From Fibrobacter sp. (GTDB lineage Bacteria; Fibrobacterota; Fibrobacteria; Fibrobacterales; Fibrobacteraceae), in NCBI GenBank assembly GCA_024399015.1, contig JAKSIC010000006.1, positions 1 through 64,000 on the forward strand: 64,000 nucleotides of DNA, in the 5' to 3' direction. Below the pieces are notes generated by a model. The model made no database searches. It saw nothing but the letters and a program-made list of their open reading frames with translations, and was not told the origin of the DNA. How positions within the stretch are numbered: position 1 is the stretch's first letter; every line of letters begins with the position of its first letter. Of this stretch, positions 40,351 to 50,100 are shown one piece after another. The translations under genes were made by a program, and so were the position numbers.

Positions 40351-41733
40351 TTAAGCCTTTACAGAAGTGAGACGAAGCATTGCATCCACAACTTGTTCCA
40401 TGTGCATGCCGCGGCTACCCTTGATCAAGAGGACATCGCCTTCAGCAACAACTTCGGTCAAGCTGTCAATAAGTTCCTGAACACTGTTAAAGTGATAAGC
40501 CTTCTTCATGCCCTTGGACTTTGCGCCCTTCACATAGAGCTTTGCCTTTTCACCAACAGTAAGCAGCATGTCAAAGTTCATTTCGGGAACAAGTTCACCC
40601 ATTTCAACGTGAAGCTGGTCGGTCATCTTGCCAAGTTCCAACATATCACCGAGAATTGCGATACGGCGAGAAACCTTCATGTTACCAATGGTCTGCAGAG
40701 CCATCTTGGTAGAAGACGGGTTTGCATTGTAGCAGTCAGAGACAATCTGGAAGCCGTTAGCCTTCTTCAGTTCCATACGCATGTTTGTGGAGCGGAAGCC
40801 AGCCAGAGCCTTGGCGATTTCAGTCTTGGAAATCTTGAAGGCTTCACCAACAGCGATTGCAGCCAGCGCATTATAAACATTATGAATGCCGGGAACGTTC
40901 AAGGTGAACTTGGTACGGCCCAGGTAGAATGTTGCGCAGTTATCTTCGTTGTAGCTAAGCTTTTCAGGCTTGTAGATGCCACGCTTGATACCGAAAGTCA
41001 CCACCTTGTAGCTGCTATTGGTACGGCACTTGCAAAGACGAGGATCATCGGCATTCACAATGAGAACGCCACCCTTCTTAAGGCCTGCAGTAATAGTTTT
41101 CTTTTCAGCAAAGACACCGTCCAAATCGCCAAGACGTTCCAAGTGGCTAGCGCCGATGTTGGTAATCACAGCAACATCGGGTTCAGTAGCCAGGGAAAGG
41201 GGGCGGATTTCATCGGGACCGCTAGTACCCATTTCAACTACAGCAGCTTCATGAGAATGCTTCAACTGGAACAAGGTCATGGGAACGCCAATATGGTTAT
41301 TGAAGTTACCAGCAGTAGCATGGGTGTTGTACTTGGCAGAAAGAACAGCCTTGGTCATTTCCTTGGTAGTAGTTTTGCCATTGGAGCCGGTAATAGCAAC
41401 TTTCTTGACCTTGAAGTTACGCTGATAACCCTTAGCGAGCTTCAACAGAGCCTTGGTGGTATCATCCACCGGTGCATACATCTTGAAAGTTTCGATACCT
41501 GCGGCATCCTGATTCACAACGCTCATCAGCGCTCCATCCTTTTCCATCTGAGGTACAAACTGGTGGGCGTCAAAACGTGCGCCCTTGATCGGCCAAAAGA
41601 CAACACCCTTGGCCGGTTCTCTGGAATCCATGCAGAGATTCACCTTGCGGTTCATGGTACGTCCGTTGACGCCCACCGCGGTGGTCTCCAGGATTTCAAG
41701 CATTTCCTTAATTTTCAATTCAAGCTTAAACAT
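40351..41733 (-). CDS. murF: UDP-MurNAc-tripeptide--D-alanyl-D-alanine ligase
   Basis: Adds D-Ala-D-Ala to complete the pentapeptide precursor. 460 residues with ATP loop ITGSNGKTTTKEM, MGTSGPDEIRPLS and VSDCYNANPSSTKMAL, the latter typical of MurF. In most dcw clusters mraY and murD follow directly, but here ftsW follows after 13 bp. The N-terminus overlaps the murE end by 8 nt. Confidence 0.96.
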   Translation of the reverse strand: MFKLELKIKEMLEILETTAVGVNGRTMNRKVNLCMDSREPAKGVVFWPIKGARFDAHQFVPQMEKDGALMSVVNQDAAGIETFKMYAPVDDTTKALLKLAKGYQRNFKVKKVAITGSNGKTTTKEMTKAVLSAKYNTHATAGNFNNHIGVPMTLFQLKHSHEAAVVEMGTSGPDEIRPLSLATEPDVAVITNIGASHLERLGDLDGVFAEKKTITAGLKKGGVLIVNADDPRLCKCRTNSSYKVVTFGIKRGIYKPEKLSYNEDNCATFYLGRTKFTLNVPGIHNVYNALAAIAVGEAFKISKTEIAKALAGFRSTNMRMELKKANGFQIVSDCYNANPSSTKMALQTIGNMKVSRRIAILGDMLELGKMTDQLHVEMGELVPEMNFDMLLTVGEKAKLYVKGAKSKGMKKAYHFNSVQELIDSLTEVVAEGDVLLIKGSRGMHMEQVVDAMLRLTSVKA

Positions 41734-43168
41734 TTGCCATTGCCTTCACCACTTCCTCGTGGTCGTCAAAATGATGCTTTGTCTTGCCGATAATCTGATA
41801 GTCTTCGTGGCCCTTACCGGCAACAACCAGCCAATCACCATCCTTGAGCTCAGCGCAAGCGCGAGCGATAGCTTCGGCACGGTTTTCAACAACTTCAAAC
41901 TTTTCAGTTTTCATACCAGTGCGAACATCATTGATGATGTCGGCGGGATTTTCGGTACGAGGATTATCGGAGGTGAGCCAAGCCTTATCAGCCAGCTTTT
42001 CTGCGATAGCACCCATAATCGGGCGCTTGGTCTTATCGCGGTCGCCACCACAGCCAAATACGGTGGAGAGTTTGCCGCGGCAAAGAGAACGAGCAGTCAT
42101 CAATACACGTTCCAAGGCATCCGGAGTATGAGCGTAGTCCACAACCACATGGACACCATTCTTGTTCCAGACCTTTTCAAAACGACCAGGAACACGGACA
42201 GTGGCAAGAGCCTTGTCCATAGCATCCTTGGAAAGACCGATTGCATTTGCCCAGGAAAGAACCAACATCACGTTGTCCACATTGAAATCACCACAGAGAG
42301 CGGTTTCAAAATGAGCGTCAGCGCCAAAGCCTGCGGTACCGAAACCTGCCAAATCAAACTTCAAGCCGTCTTCAGTATTTTCCACAACGCCATTGGGCTT
42401 TACATCAGCCTTTGCTACACCCAAGCGAGAAACACCCACAACCTTACGGCCAGCAGCTTTCAGTTCTTCACAAAGCTTTGCGCCATGTTCGTCATCGATG
42501 TTAATGACAGAAACACCATCGGCAGCCTGATACTTTGTAAAAAGCAACTTCTTTGCTTCAAAGTAGGCTTCCATGGTCTTGTGATAATCCAAGTGATCCT
42601 GAGTCAGATTGCTGAACAATCCGCTCTTGTAGCTAATGCCAGCCACACGGCCCTGATGCAATGCGTGAGAAGAGGCTTCCATCACCAAGTCAGTACAACC
42701 AACTTCCACAGCCTTTGCTGCAAAAGCGAACAAATCCAAAAGGCCCGGGGTAGTCAAGTTGGCAGGAACGGAAACGTCACCCACCTTGTTCTTGATGGTA
42801 CCAAGAAGAGCAACCTTGCGACCGGATGCGGTAAGCATGGCGTCCATAAGGAAAGCGCTGGTAGTCTTGCCGTTGGTGCCTGTGATTGCATGGCAAGAGA
42901 GCTTAGCAAAGGGATCCTTGTAGAAAATCTTTGCTGCTTCAAGGCGTGCTGCGCGAACGTCGGAAACCTGAATCCACTTGGAGGTCAAACCCTCGGGGGC
43001 TACGGTTTCGGCAACGACAGCAACAGCACCCGCAGCAATTGCGTTACGGGCGAAAACATCGGCTCCTTCAGCAGGAATCGAGAAGAACAAATCGTTTGCC
43101 TTCACGCGGCGGGAATCGTCGCACAAACCTTGAACATTCAAGTTCTTCATCAAAGTATCAGACAGCAT
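41726..43168 (-). CDS. murE: UDP-MurNAc-L-Ala-D-Glu--meso-diaminopimelate ligase
   Basis: Adds the third residue of the stem peptide. 480 residues from the ATG at 43168, which overlaps the ftsI stop (TAATG) and has GGAGAGAGG upstream. ATP loop ITGTNGKTTSAFL; substrate motif TSDNPRTENPADII, whose Asp-Asn-Pro-Arg marks the meso-diaminopimelate enzymes rather than the lysine-adding ones. VVDYAHTPDAL and VFGCGGDRDKTKRPIMG are typical. Confidence 0.96.
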   Translation of the reverse strand: MLSDTLMKNLNVQGLCDDSRRVKANDLFFSIPAEGADVFARNAIAAGAVAVVAETVAPEGLTSKWIQVSDVRAARLEAAKIFYKDPFAKLSCHAITGTNGKTTSAFLMDAMLTASGRKVALLGTIKNKVGDVSVPANLTTPGLLDLFAFAAKAVEVGCTDLVMEASSHALHQGRVAGISYKSGLFSNLTQDHLDYHKTMEAYFEAKKLLFTKYQAADGVSVINIDDEHGAKLCEELKAAGRKVVGVSRLGVAKADVKPNGVVENTEDGLKFDLAGFGTAGFGADAHFETALCGDFNVDNVMLVLSWANAIGLSKDAMDKALATVRVPGRFEKVWNKNGVHVVVDYAHTPDALERVLMTARSLCRGKLSTVFGCGGDRDKTKRPIMGAIAEKLADKAWLTSDNPRTENPADIINDVRTGMKTEKFEVVENRAEAIARACAELKDGDWLVVAGKGHEDYQIIGKTKHHFDDHEEVVKAMANV

Positions 43169-45057
43169 TAGCCTCTCTCCTTCAACGTCAGTTTGCAAAT
43201 CTGCCCTTTACGTAATTCTTCATCGGCTTTCGGGGATTGGGCAACAACGCGACCCTTGCCTGTATATTCAACATTCATGCGGATGTTTCCGGCAATTTCC
43301 AGAGCATCCTTCAAAGAAAGACCTTTAAGATCCGGCATCTTGCCTGCGGTCATTTCACCAAGCATCAAGGTGAGTTCGAGACTATCACTCATATCCCTGC
43401 GTTCGGAAATAACGCGGCTGCCTTCACCTTCAAATTTCACCGGGCAATTTCTGGATGCGGCCAAGGACTTTGCTGCATCAGCCTTCATACCAACGAAATC
43501 ACCCTTGCAACGATTCTTGGAATCCACAACGGCCAAGCCATAGGAAGCAGGAGACAGTTCCGGATGATAGTAGATGCCTTCCATAATGCGACGGAAAATC
43601 GGTCCAGCGGTGTTACCACCGTGCTTCTGAGCGGTCTGCGGATCGTCCACAAGAACCATGCAAACAAAGCGAGCATTTTCAACAGGAGCGAGTCCAATGA
43701 AAGAAGCTACCTGATGATCGCGGTCATACTTGTGGGTTTCCTGGTTGTACTTTTCTGCAGTACCAGTCTTGCCACCGAAAACCACATCCGGAATCTTCTT
43801 GCTCATGACCTTCTTTGCAGTACCATTGTTCACAACACGGTGAAGCATCTGGCGAATGTCTGCAGCAGTCTTTTCAGAAATCACACGACGAACTTCCACC
43901 GGTTCTCTCTTTTCCACGAGATTACCCTTGGAGTCACGCCATTCCTTCACAATCATGGGTTCCATCAGCTTACCACCATTAGCCACTGCAGAGTAAGCCA
44001 TCACCAGCTGAATCGGCGTAGCCATCAATGCGTGACCAAAGCCCATGGTTTTCAAAGTACGGTCATCACGAGTCAATTCATAAGGCTGAAGGATCTTTCC
44101 GGATTCTTCACCATAGAATGCGTCAGAAGTTCTCATGCCAAAGCCGAAGTTTCGAGCCATGAGGTAAAGCTTTTCTGCACCAACCTTGTCTGCGATCTTG
44201 CCATAAACAATGTTGGAAGACTGAACCATGGCTTCTGCCATATCCATATCACCATAGATGTGGGTATCACAAATCTTTTCGGATTTTTCGCTCCACTTCC
44301 AGCACTTGCCTTCGTTTTCAAAAACAGAATCCGGAGAGACCACGCTATTTTCCAAGGCAGCAGCAGCGGTAATAACCTTGAAGGTAGAGCCCGGTTCGTA
44401 AGACATGGCGACGATATCATTCTTAGCCATGCTACCCACACCCTGTTTTTTGGAATTGGGGTCGAAAGTGGGATAGCTCGCCATGGCAAGAACTTCTCCG
44501 GTATAAGGATCAATAACAACAGCACTTGCGCTTGTTGCCTTGAATTCGCTAACGCCAGCCTTCAATTCCTTTTCAACGATTTCCTGCATATTGCGGTCAA
44601 TGGTCAGCACCAAGTTGTTACCCGGCTCAGCCTCGGCCACGTTTTCAGAACGGCCATAAATTTCACGGCTCTTTGCATCCTGAATACTGACGCGGAAACC
44701 TTCGCTACCACGGAGACGCAAGTCGAAGATGCGTTCCATACCCATGCTACCCACGCCATTGTAACCAACCTTGCCCACAATTTGGGAAGCAAGCTTGCCC
44801 TGCAAAAATACGCGGGTAAAATCTTCAGTCTTCACAGAATCACGGAGGTTATCTGCAAAGACAACTCCGTTGCGGTCCATAATCTGGCCGCGTTCTGCAT
44901 AAATGTTCTTGGTACGGGTCACCATGGTCTTGGTTTCGGCCTGGTAAACTTCACGATTGAGAACCTGGATAAGGAAGGTCTGGATAACCAGAATTCCAAT
45001 AACCCCGTACACCACCAACTTGATGAAGAACAAGGGACCAATATTGATCATTTTCAT
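43168..45057 (-). CDS. ftsI: Septal transpeptidase FtsI (PBP3) with a PASTA domain
   Basis: 629 residues. An N-terminal membrane helix and dimerisation domain precede the transpeptidase, which has the Ser-x-x-Lys motif STFK at 224-227, SSN at 280-282 and KTG at 430-432. After the catalytic domain a single PASTA domain closes the protein (MPDLKGLSLKDALEIAGNIRMNV...VVAQSPKADEELRKGQ). It cross-links septal peptidoglycan with FtsW. PASTA-bearing FtsI is more typical of FCB and Gram-positive lineages than of Proteobacteria. The start overlaps ftsL by 4 nt. Confidence 0.95.
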   Translation of the reverse strand: MKMINIGPLFFIKLVVYGVIGILVIQTFLIQVLNREVYQAETKTMVTRTKNIYAERGQIMDRNGVVFADNLRDSVKTEDFTRVFLQGKLASQIVGKVGYNGVGSMGMERIFDLRLRGSEGFRVSIQDAKSREIYGRSENVAEAEPGNNLVLTIDRNMQEIVEKELKAGVSEFKATSASAVVIDPYTGEVLAMASYPTFDPNSKKQGVGSMAKNDIVAMSYEPGSTFKVITAAAALENSVVSPDSVFENEGKCWKWSEKSEKICDTHIYGDMDMAEAMVQSSNIVYGKIADKVGAEKLYLMARNFGFGMRTSDAFYGEESGKILQPYELTRDDRTLKTMGFGHALMATPIQLVMAYSAVANGGKLMEPMIVKEWRDSKGNLVEKREPVEVRRVISEKTAADIRQMLHRVVNNGTAKKVMSKKIPDVVFGGKTGTAEKYNQETHKYDRDHQVASFIGLAPVENARFVCMVLVDDPQTAQKHGGNTAGPIFRRIMEGIYYHPELSPASYGLAVVDSKNRCKGDFVGMKADAAKSLAASRNCPVKFEGEGSRVISERRDMSDSLELTLMLGEMTAGKMPDLKGLSLKDALEIAGNIRMNVEYTGKGRVVAQSPKADEELRKGQICKLTLKERG

Positions 45058-45368
45058 TTTGATCCCCCGGACAAGCGCACCTTGGTAGGCACAGAGTTCA
45101 AGTCATAACCGGCTTCTTCAGCGAAAACAGAAAGGTTTTCCAAAGAAGTCAGCTTGTTAATTTCAAGTTCCTGCAAAAGGATCTGACGATTCAAGAGGCT
45201 TACCTGCTTGGTAAGGTCATGAGACTTTTCGTACAAACGAGTCAAACGGTTCTGCATATACAACGGCAAAATCAACAGGAAGGCCACAAGAGTGACCACA
45301 CCAACGAAGCCGTGCACGATGGAACGGTTGGATCCGGAAATGGTGATGTTGTTTGCAGAATCACTCAT
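45054..45368 (-). CDS. ftsL: Cell division protein FtsL-like
   Basis: 104 residues. One membrane helix (HGFVGVVTLVAFLLILPLYM) is followed by a coiled coil with Leu heptads (LTRLYEKSHDLTKQVSLLNRQILLQELEINKLTSLENL). Sequence conservation in FtsL is low; the call rests on topology, size and the invariant place between rsmH and ftsI. It overlaps both neighbours by 4 nt. Confidence 0.85.
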   Translation of the reverse strand: MSDSANNITISGSNRSIVHGFVGVVTLVAFLLILPLYMQNRLTRLYEKSHDLTKQVSLLNRQILLQELEINKLTSLENLSVFAEEAGYDLNSVPTKVRLSGGSK

Positions 45369-46450
45369 ACCCTTTCGTAGACCCTCAGTTTTGCAGAGCG
45401 AGCTCTGCTATTCACGGCAATTTCATTTTCAGAAGGAAGAATCGGTTTGCGGTTCACCTTCTTAAGGCGCTGATGGTTGCCACCGCACATGCATACAGGC
45501 AAGTGTTCCGGACAAATGCAGGCCTTTTCAAATTCAGCACAAACATCCTTGACGCAGCGGTCTTCTACAGAATGGTAGCTCATGACCACCAGACGGCCGC
45601 CCACCTTGAGGCAATCCACTGCAGAACGGATGCTTGTTTCAATCTGGCGAAGTTCGCCATTCACTTCCATACGGACTGCCTGGAACACACGAGCCATAAG
45701 ACTGTTGGCATCACGACGCTTATCCGGGAAGACAGCTTCCACAGCAGCCTTGATATCGCTGGGCAGAATGTCGCGGCCTTCGCGAGCAGTTTCTGCAGCA
45801 ATTTCAATAATGCGGGTAGCAAGCTTAAATGCACGATCCATATCGGCGTTCTTACGAAGAGCTTCGGCAAGATCATCTGCACTTACAGTGCGGAGCCATT
45901 CCTGGGCGGAAACTTCTTCACGACGATCCATGCGGAGGTCCAGCGGATTGTTACCAACGAAGGTAAAACCGCGAGAGGAATCATCAACCTGATGGCTGCT
46001 GATTCCAAGATCGTAGAGGACACCATCAATAGCGTCGGCAGAAATTTCGTTACCCAATTCGCTGAACGGAACCGGATGGACAATAAACTGAGGGGCAACA
46101 CCTGCGAGGCGCTTGGTAGCAAACTTTACAGCGTCATCGTCGCGGTCGAAGGCGTGCAAAGTACCTGCAGCAGTAAGGCGAGTTGCGATTGCGTAAGAGT
46201 GACCGCCACCACCGAGGGTGCAATCAACGAAAGTACCGTCAGCGAGAATTTCACCGGACTTGTTCAGTTCGGCACCGCTTTCAAGACGGAGGCCTTCGAG
46301 GCACTGCTTAAGCATCACGGGATCGTGATAGAAGATGCCATTTTCCACACCGGCAGTTGCAGCATCGGTGCAGGAGCGAACCACGCCACCGGCGCTATTC
46401 AAAATTTCATTTGTCTGTAAGGATTTTACTTGAGGATCACTTTTGGACAT
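45365..46450 (-). CDS. rsmH: 16S rRNA (cytosine-1402-N4)-methyltransferase
   Basis: 361 residues. SAM-dependent enzyme with FVDCTLGGGGHSYAIATRL (motif I), HAFDRDDDAVKFA, VLYDLGISSHQVDDSSRGFTF and MSYHSVEDRCVKD, all diagnostic of RsmH (MraW). The first about 35 residues are an unusual extension before YHDPVMLKQCLEGL, where the family normally begins. GGGGGATTGA precedes the ATG at 46450, so the extension seems translated. It overlaps mraZ by 14 nt. Confidence 0.96.
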   Translation of the reverse strand: MSKSDPQVKSLQTNEILNSAGGVVRSCTDAATAGVENGIFYHDPVMLKQCLEGLRLESGAELNKSGEILADGTFVDCTLGGGGHSYAIATRLTAAGTLHAFDRDDDAVKFATKRLAGVAPQFIVHPVPFSELGNEISADAIDGVLYDLGISSHQVDDSSRGFTFVGNNPLDLRMDRREEVSAQEWLRTVSADDLAEALRKNADMDRAFKLATRIIEIAAETAREGRDILPSDIKAAVEAVFPDKRRDANSLMARVFQAVRMEVNGELRQIETSIRSAVDCLKVGGRLVVMSYHSVEDRCVKDVCAEFEKACICPEHLPVCMCGGNHQRLKKVNRKPILPSENEIAVNSRARSAKLRVYERV

Positions 46451-46916
46451 TCAATCCCCCCGCAAAACCAGCATTGAAACAGAGCTTGTTGAAACGAGCC
46501 TTGGCTTCTTCTGTATGAGAAGCACGACGAGCTTCGTACTTGTCTGTATTCCACAATTCCAGAGACTTGCCGCGGTATTCTACGAACGTAATGCTGTTCG
46601 TAAGACCGGCATATTGGATTTTATCCTTAGGGAGTAAAATGCGATTCTGAGCATCCAGTTCCACCAAAGAGGAACATAGATCCAGTCGGAATTGTTCTGC
46701 GGTTTCACGGTCGGGCCATTGGTCCAACTCGTCCATGAACTTTTCGTATTCAGACCTGACGAACAAACGGAGTCTACCGTCTGCCCAAATGGTCACTACG
46801 AATTCAGTACCATCTTCAACAGTCATTTGACGACGGAATTCCCGAGGGAAGGCGCACCTTCCCTTTCCGTCGATAGCCGACTTGGCCTGACCTATGAAGC
46901 GTTTACTTTCGTTCAT
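46437..46916 (-). CDS. mraZ: Transcriptional regulator MraZ
   Basis: 159 residues with two AbrB-like SpoVT domains: GQAKSAIDGKGRCAFPREFRRQM (first) and SSLVELDAQNRILLPKDKIQYAGL (second, with the conserved LDxxGRI-like pattern). In other bacteria MraZ binds direct repeats upstream of its own operon and represses dcw transcription. The cognate repeats are visible just upstream (46978-47074). First gene of the cluster, about 20 residues longer than average because of its C-terminal tail. Confidence 0.94.
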   Translation of the reverse strand: MNESKRFIGQAKSAIDGKGRCAFPREFRRQMTVEDGTEFVVTIWADGRLRLFVRSEYEKFMDELDQWPDRETAEQFRLDLCSSLVELDAQNRILLPKDKIQYAGLTNSITFVEYRGKSLELWNTDKYEARRASHTEEAKARFNKLCFNAGFAGGLNVQK

Positions 46917-46952
46917 TACACACTATTCCATCACAATTACACAACACATGGA

Positions 46953-46982
46953 ATTATATACACACAAGGTAAATATACCCAC
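46953..46982 (-). promoter_or_regulatory. Promoter of the dcw cluster before mraZ
   Basis: On the minus strand the -10 TATAAT (46953-46958) lies 18 bp downstream of a -35-like GTGGGT (46977-46982). The -35 coincides with the proximal GTGGG repeat, so a bound MraZ would block RNA polymerase. The leader is about 30 nt. Confidence 0.6.
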
Positions 46983-47074
46983 TTCACCCCACTTTGGCAA
47001 GATAACCTACCATTTTATTGCACAATAGCCCCACTTTCACCCACCAAATTTGATTTCACCCACTTTTCACCACC
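46978..47074 (-). promoter_or_regulatory. MraZ-type operator repeats
   Basis: Three clusters of GTGGG in the minus strand. Cluster 1 is AAAGTGGGGTGAAGTGGG (46978-46995, two units 10 bp apart). Cluster 2 is GGTGGGTGAAAGTGGGG (47029-47045, two units 10 bp apart). Cluster 3 is GGTGGTGAAAAGTGGGTG (47057-47074, units 11 bp apart). The approximately helical-turn spacing matches MraZ binding to tandem repeats with a TGGG or AAAGTGG core. The SNF2 promoter lies on the other side, so it might also be affected. Confidence 0.7.
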
Positions 47075-47189
47075 AAAATCAGAACCCAAAATCGCACCGC
47101 GACCCTAGGTCCGCCCAATTTTGTACTGCACAAAAAAGCACATTCGTGTCATTTTTTTGCATGCTTTTATTTCTATATTGCCACCGACA

Positions 47190-50100
47190 ATGGATTTTGG
47201 ATTTTCCGGAAATACTTGGTGGAGCAAAAAATGGTTGGAAACTCTGTTGCAGGATGTACAGAGCGAGACCATCACTACAGCCCTTAGATACCAGGGCAGG
47301 GGCCAGCTCGTCAGCCTCCAGATCAGCGATAACAGGATCATCTCCACCGTCAAGGGCCCCAACGGAGGCTCCCACGACAACTACATCGTCTTCCCCAAAA
47401 TCCCCAAGGAAAAGACCGACGTCTTTGTCAGCCTTTTAAAACAGCAACCCACCGAACTGAGGGCTCTTTCCAACGACACCCTGAATCAATCGTTGGAATT
47501 GCTTCTGGAAAAATGCGGCATCACGCTGTTCGATACCGCCGATGCAGTCAAAATGGGCTGCGATTGCAAGGACCCACAACCTTGCAAGTACGTCATCACC
47601 ACATTCCTGGGTATCGCCAAGGAAATGGTGGACAATCCCTTCGTGCTGTTCAAGATTCACGGAATGGACATTGAGTTCCTAAAGGATTTTAAGATTGAGC
47701 AGTCTGAAGTTATGGAAGCACCTTATGAAAGAGCCCTTGTACAAGGAATTAGGGGTGTTCCCGTAGGAACGGGCGAAAATTCGGAAGACACCCAAAGTTC
47801 AAGTGGCCGAATCCCCGAAATCAATTTCGACGAGTGGCACGACTACTCCAGAATCCTCCCAGCCATGTTGCAGAACTGTCCGGACTTCTGCCCCACCGGC
47901 AATTTCCGCAAAAGCTTCGCCGATGAAATGGAGTTCTGCCGCAAATACTATTCCGAATTCGAGACCTTCTACGATTTCGCGGAACAGTTCCGCCTATATA
48001 ATAATAAGACCTTCATGATGGAAGGCGAATCCCTGCAGGTGGTTCACTCCGACGGTTGGAAATGGCATTTCATCCAGGCCAAGGACGGCCAGGTCATCAG
48101 TTCCGATCTTTCCGTAGAAACAGCCATGGGCGCCCTCTGTGCCTTGAGCCGGGGAAACTTCTTTATGCATCACGTGACGGTGCGCTTTTTGCACCGTGCC
48201 CTGATGGCAGCATTCCATCTGGTAAAAACAGGCGCCATCTACCCCCAGGTTTTCTGGATCGGCAAGGATGTAGCCCAAATGCGCTGGCTGCCCGCCGAGA
48301 TGCTTCCCGACGTTTTGGCTGTTGTTGCGGAATTCGAGAAGTTCGCCCCCGCAAATATTGCGTTGTTGGACAGAGACGAAGATCGCCAGCTCCTGGTCTC
48401 CCCTGCCGAACACATTCTTTCCCTTTTCATCGGGCAGCTGTTACGATTCGCCCGAAAGTTCAAGCCCCAAAACCAGAAGAGCAAGCACGAAAACTTGCTA
48501 GTGTTCTTCTTCAACTGCATTTCCGGTAAGTTGGCCAACAACGCCCACGCCATTCCTGGAAAAATTCAGCAGTGGTTCTCCGTCTACAGTTCCTTGGATT
48601 TCCGCGCCCAGATTCTTTTTGTCTGTTCCGAAGTCGGCAAGGAAATCGCACTGGATGTTTTCGTTCTCGACGATACAGGAACCGGAAGCGTACGCACGCC
48701 TCTCGCAGCACTATTCGAAAGCAACGATTCCAGACTGCTTTCCATCCTCAGCATTTTGAACGGCATCGCCGAAGCCTTCAAACCCATGGAGAAATACCTG
48801 GAGCGCAAGGCCAGCAGTTCCATCATCATGCACGGTGCAGAACTTCTGGACTTTTTGCAGAACTCCCTCAAGAAACTGGAAGTTCTTGGAATCCAGACGG
48901 AACTGCCCAAGTCCTTGATGAACGTGGGACGTCCCAAGACCCAGATGCGTGTGCAGGGCACCATGAGCTACGGCGCTTTCAAGGCCCAAGACCTCCTGGA
49001 TTTCGATTGGGAAGTGGCCATCGGCGACGAAGAAATTTCCGCTGAAGAATTCTTGAAGCTTGCAAAGAATGCCGAAGGACTTTTGAAATACAAGTCCCAG
49101 TACATCCGCATTACCGACGAGGATTTGAAGAACCTCCAGGAACGCGTCGAGAAGAAACAGTCCGGAGAGCCGGACAAGGAAATCACCCAGGCAAAACTGG
49201 TACAGGCATGCCTTACCGGCCAATGCGAAAGCGTGGGCGTCACCCTCACCGACCAGATGAAAAGCCAGATCGAAGCCTGGCGCGGCGAATCGGAAATTGA
49301 ATTGCCCACAGGTCTCAACGCCACATTGCGCCCCTACCAGTTGCGCGGTTATTCCTGGATGTACAAGAACCTGGATATGGGATTCGGTTGCATTCTTGCC
49401 GACGACATGGGCTTGGGCAAAACCTTGCAGGTCATCACCTACCTTCTGAAAATCAAGCAGGAAGGAAAGTTCAACGAGAACAAGGCCCTGGTGGTGTTGC
49501 CCGCAGGTCTTTTGTGCAACTGGCAAATGGAAATCAAGAAGTTCGCTCCGGAACTCACCTTTATGCCATACCACGGTGGCTCCAGAGATTTGCAGAAGTT
49601 TAACGCCGATGTTCTGCTTACCACCTACGCCACCTTCCGCAAGGATGTGGACAAGCTTAAGGAACGTCAGTGGCAGGCCGTTATCATTGATGAAGCCCAG
49701 AACATCAAGAACGCAGACAGCGATCAAAGTAGGTTGCTGCGTTCCATGCAGGCCCCCATGAAAATTGCCATGAGTGGTACTCCCGTGGAAAACCGTCTCC
49801 TTGAATTCTGGACCATTATGGATTTCTGCAACCGCGGCATCCTCCCCAGCGCTTCCGAATTCCATGAACGTTTTGAAATTCCTATCCAGAAGAACGGTAG
49901 CCAACCTGTAGCAGAACAGTTCCGCAAGATTACGGCACCCTTTATGTTGCGCCGTCTCAAGACCGACAAGTCCATCATTAGCGACCTGCCGGACAAGATC
50001 ATTCAAGACGAATACGCTGAACTCACCAAGTCCCAGGCGATCCTGTACAAGACAACCTTGGACAAGTTCCTCGCCGACTTGGAACTTGAGGAAATGATGC

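Noticed and set aside
43237-45108. 623-codon plus-strand open frame opposite ftsI
   Set aside because: Shadow of ftsI, which has all transpeptidase motifs and overlaps its operon neighbours.
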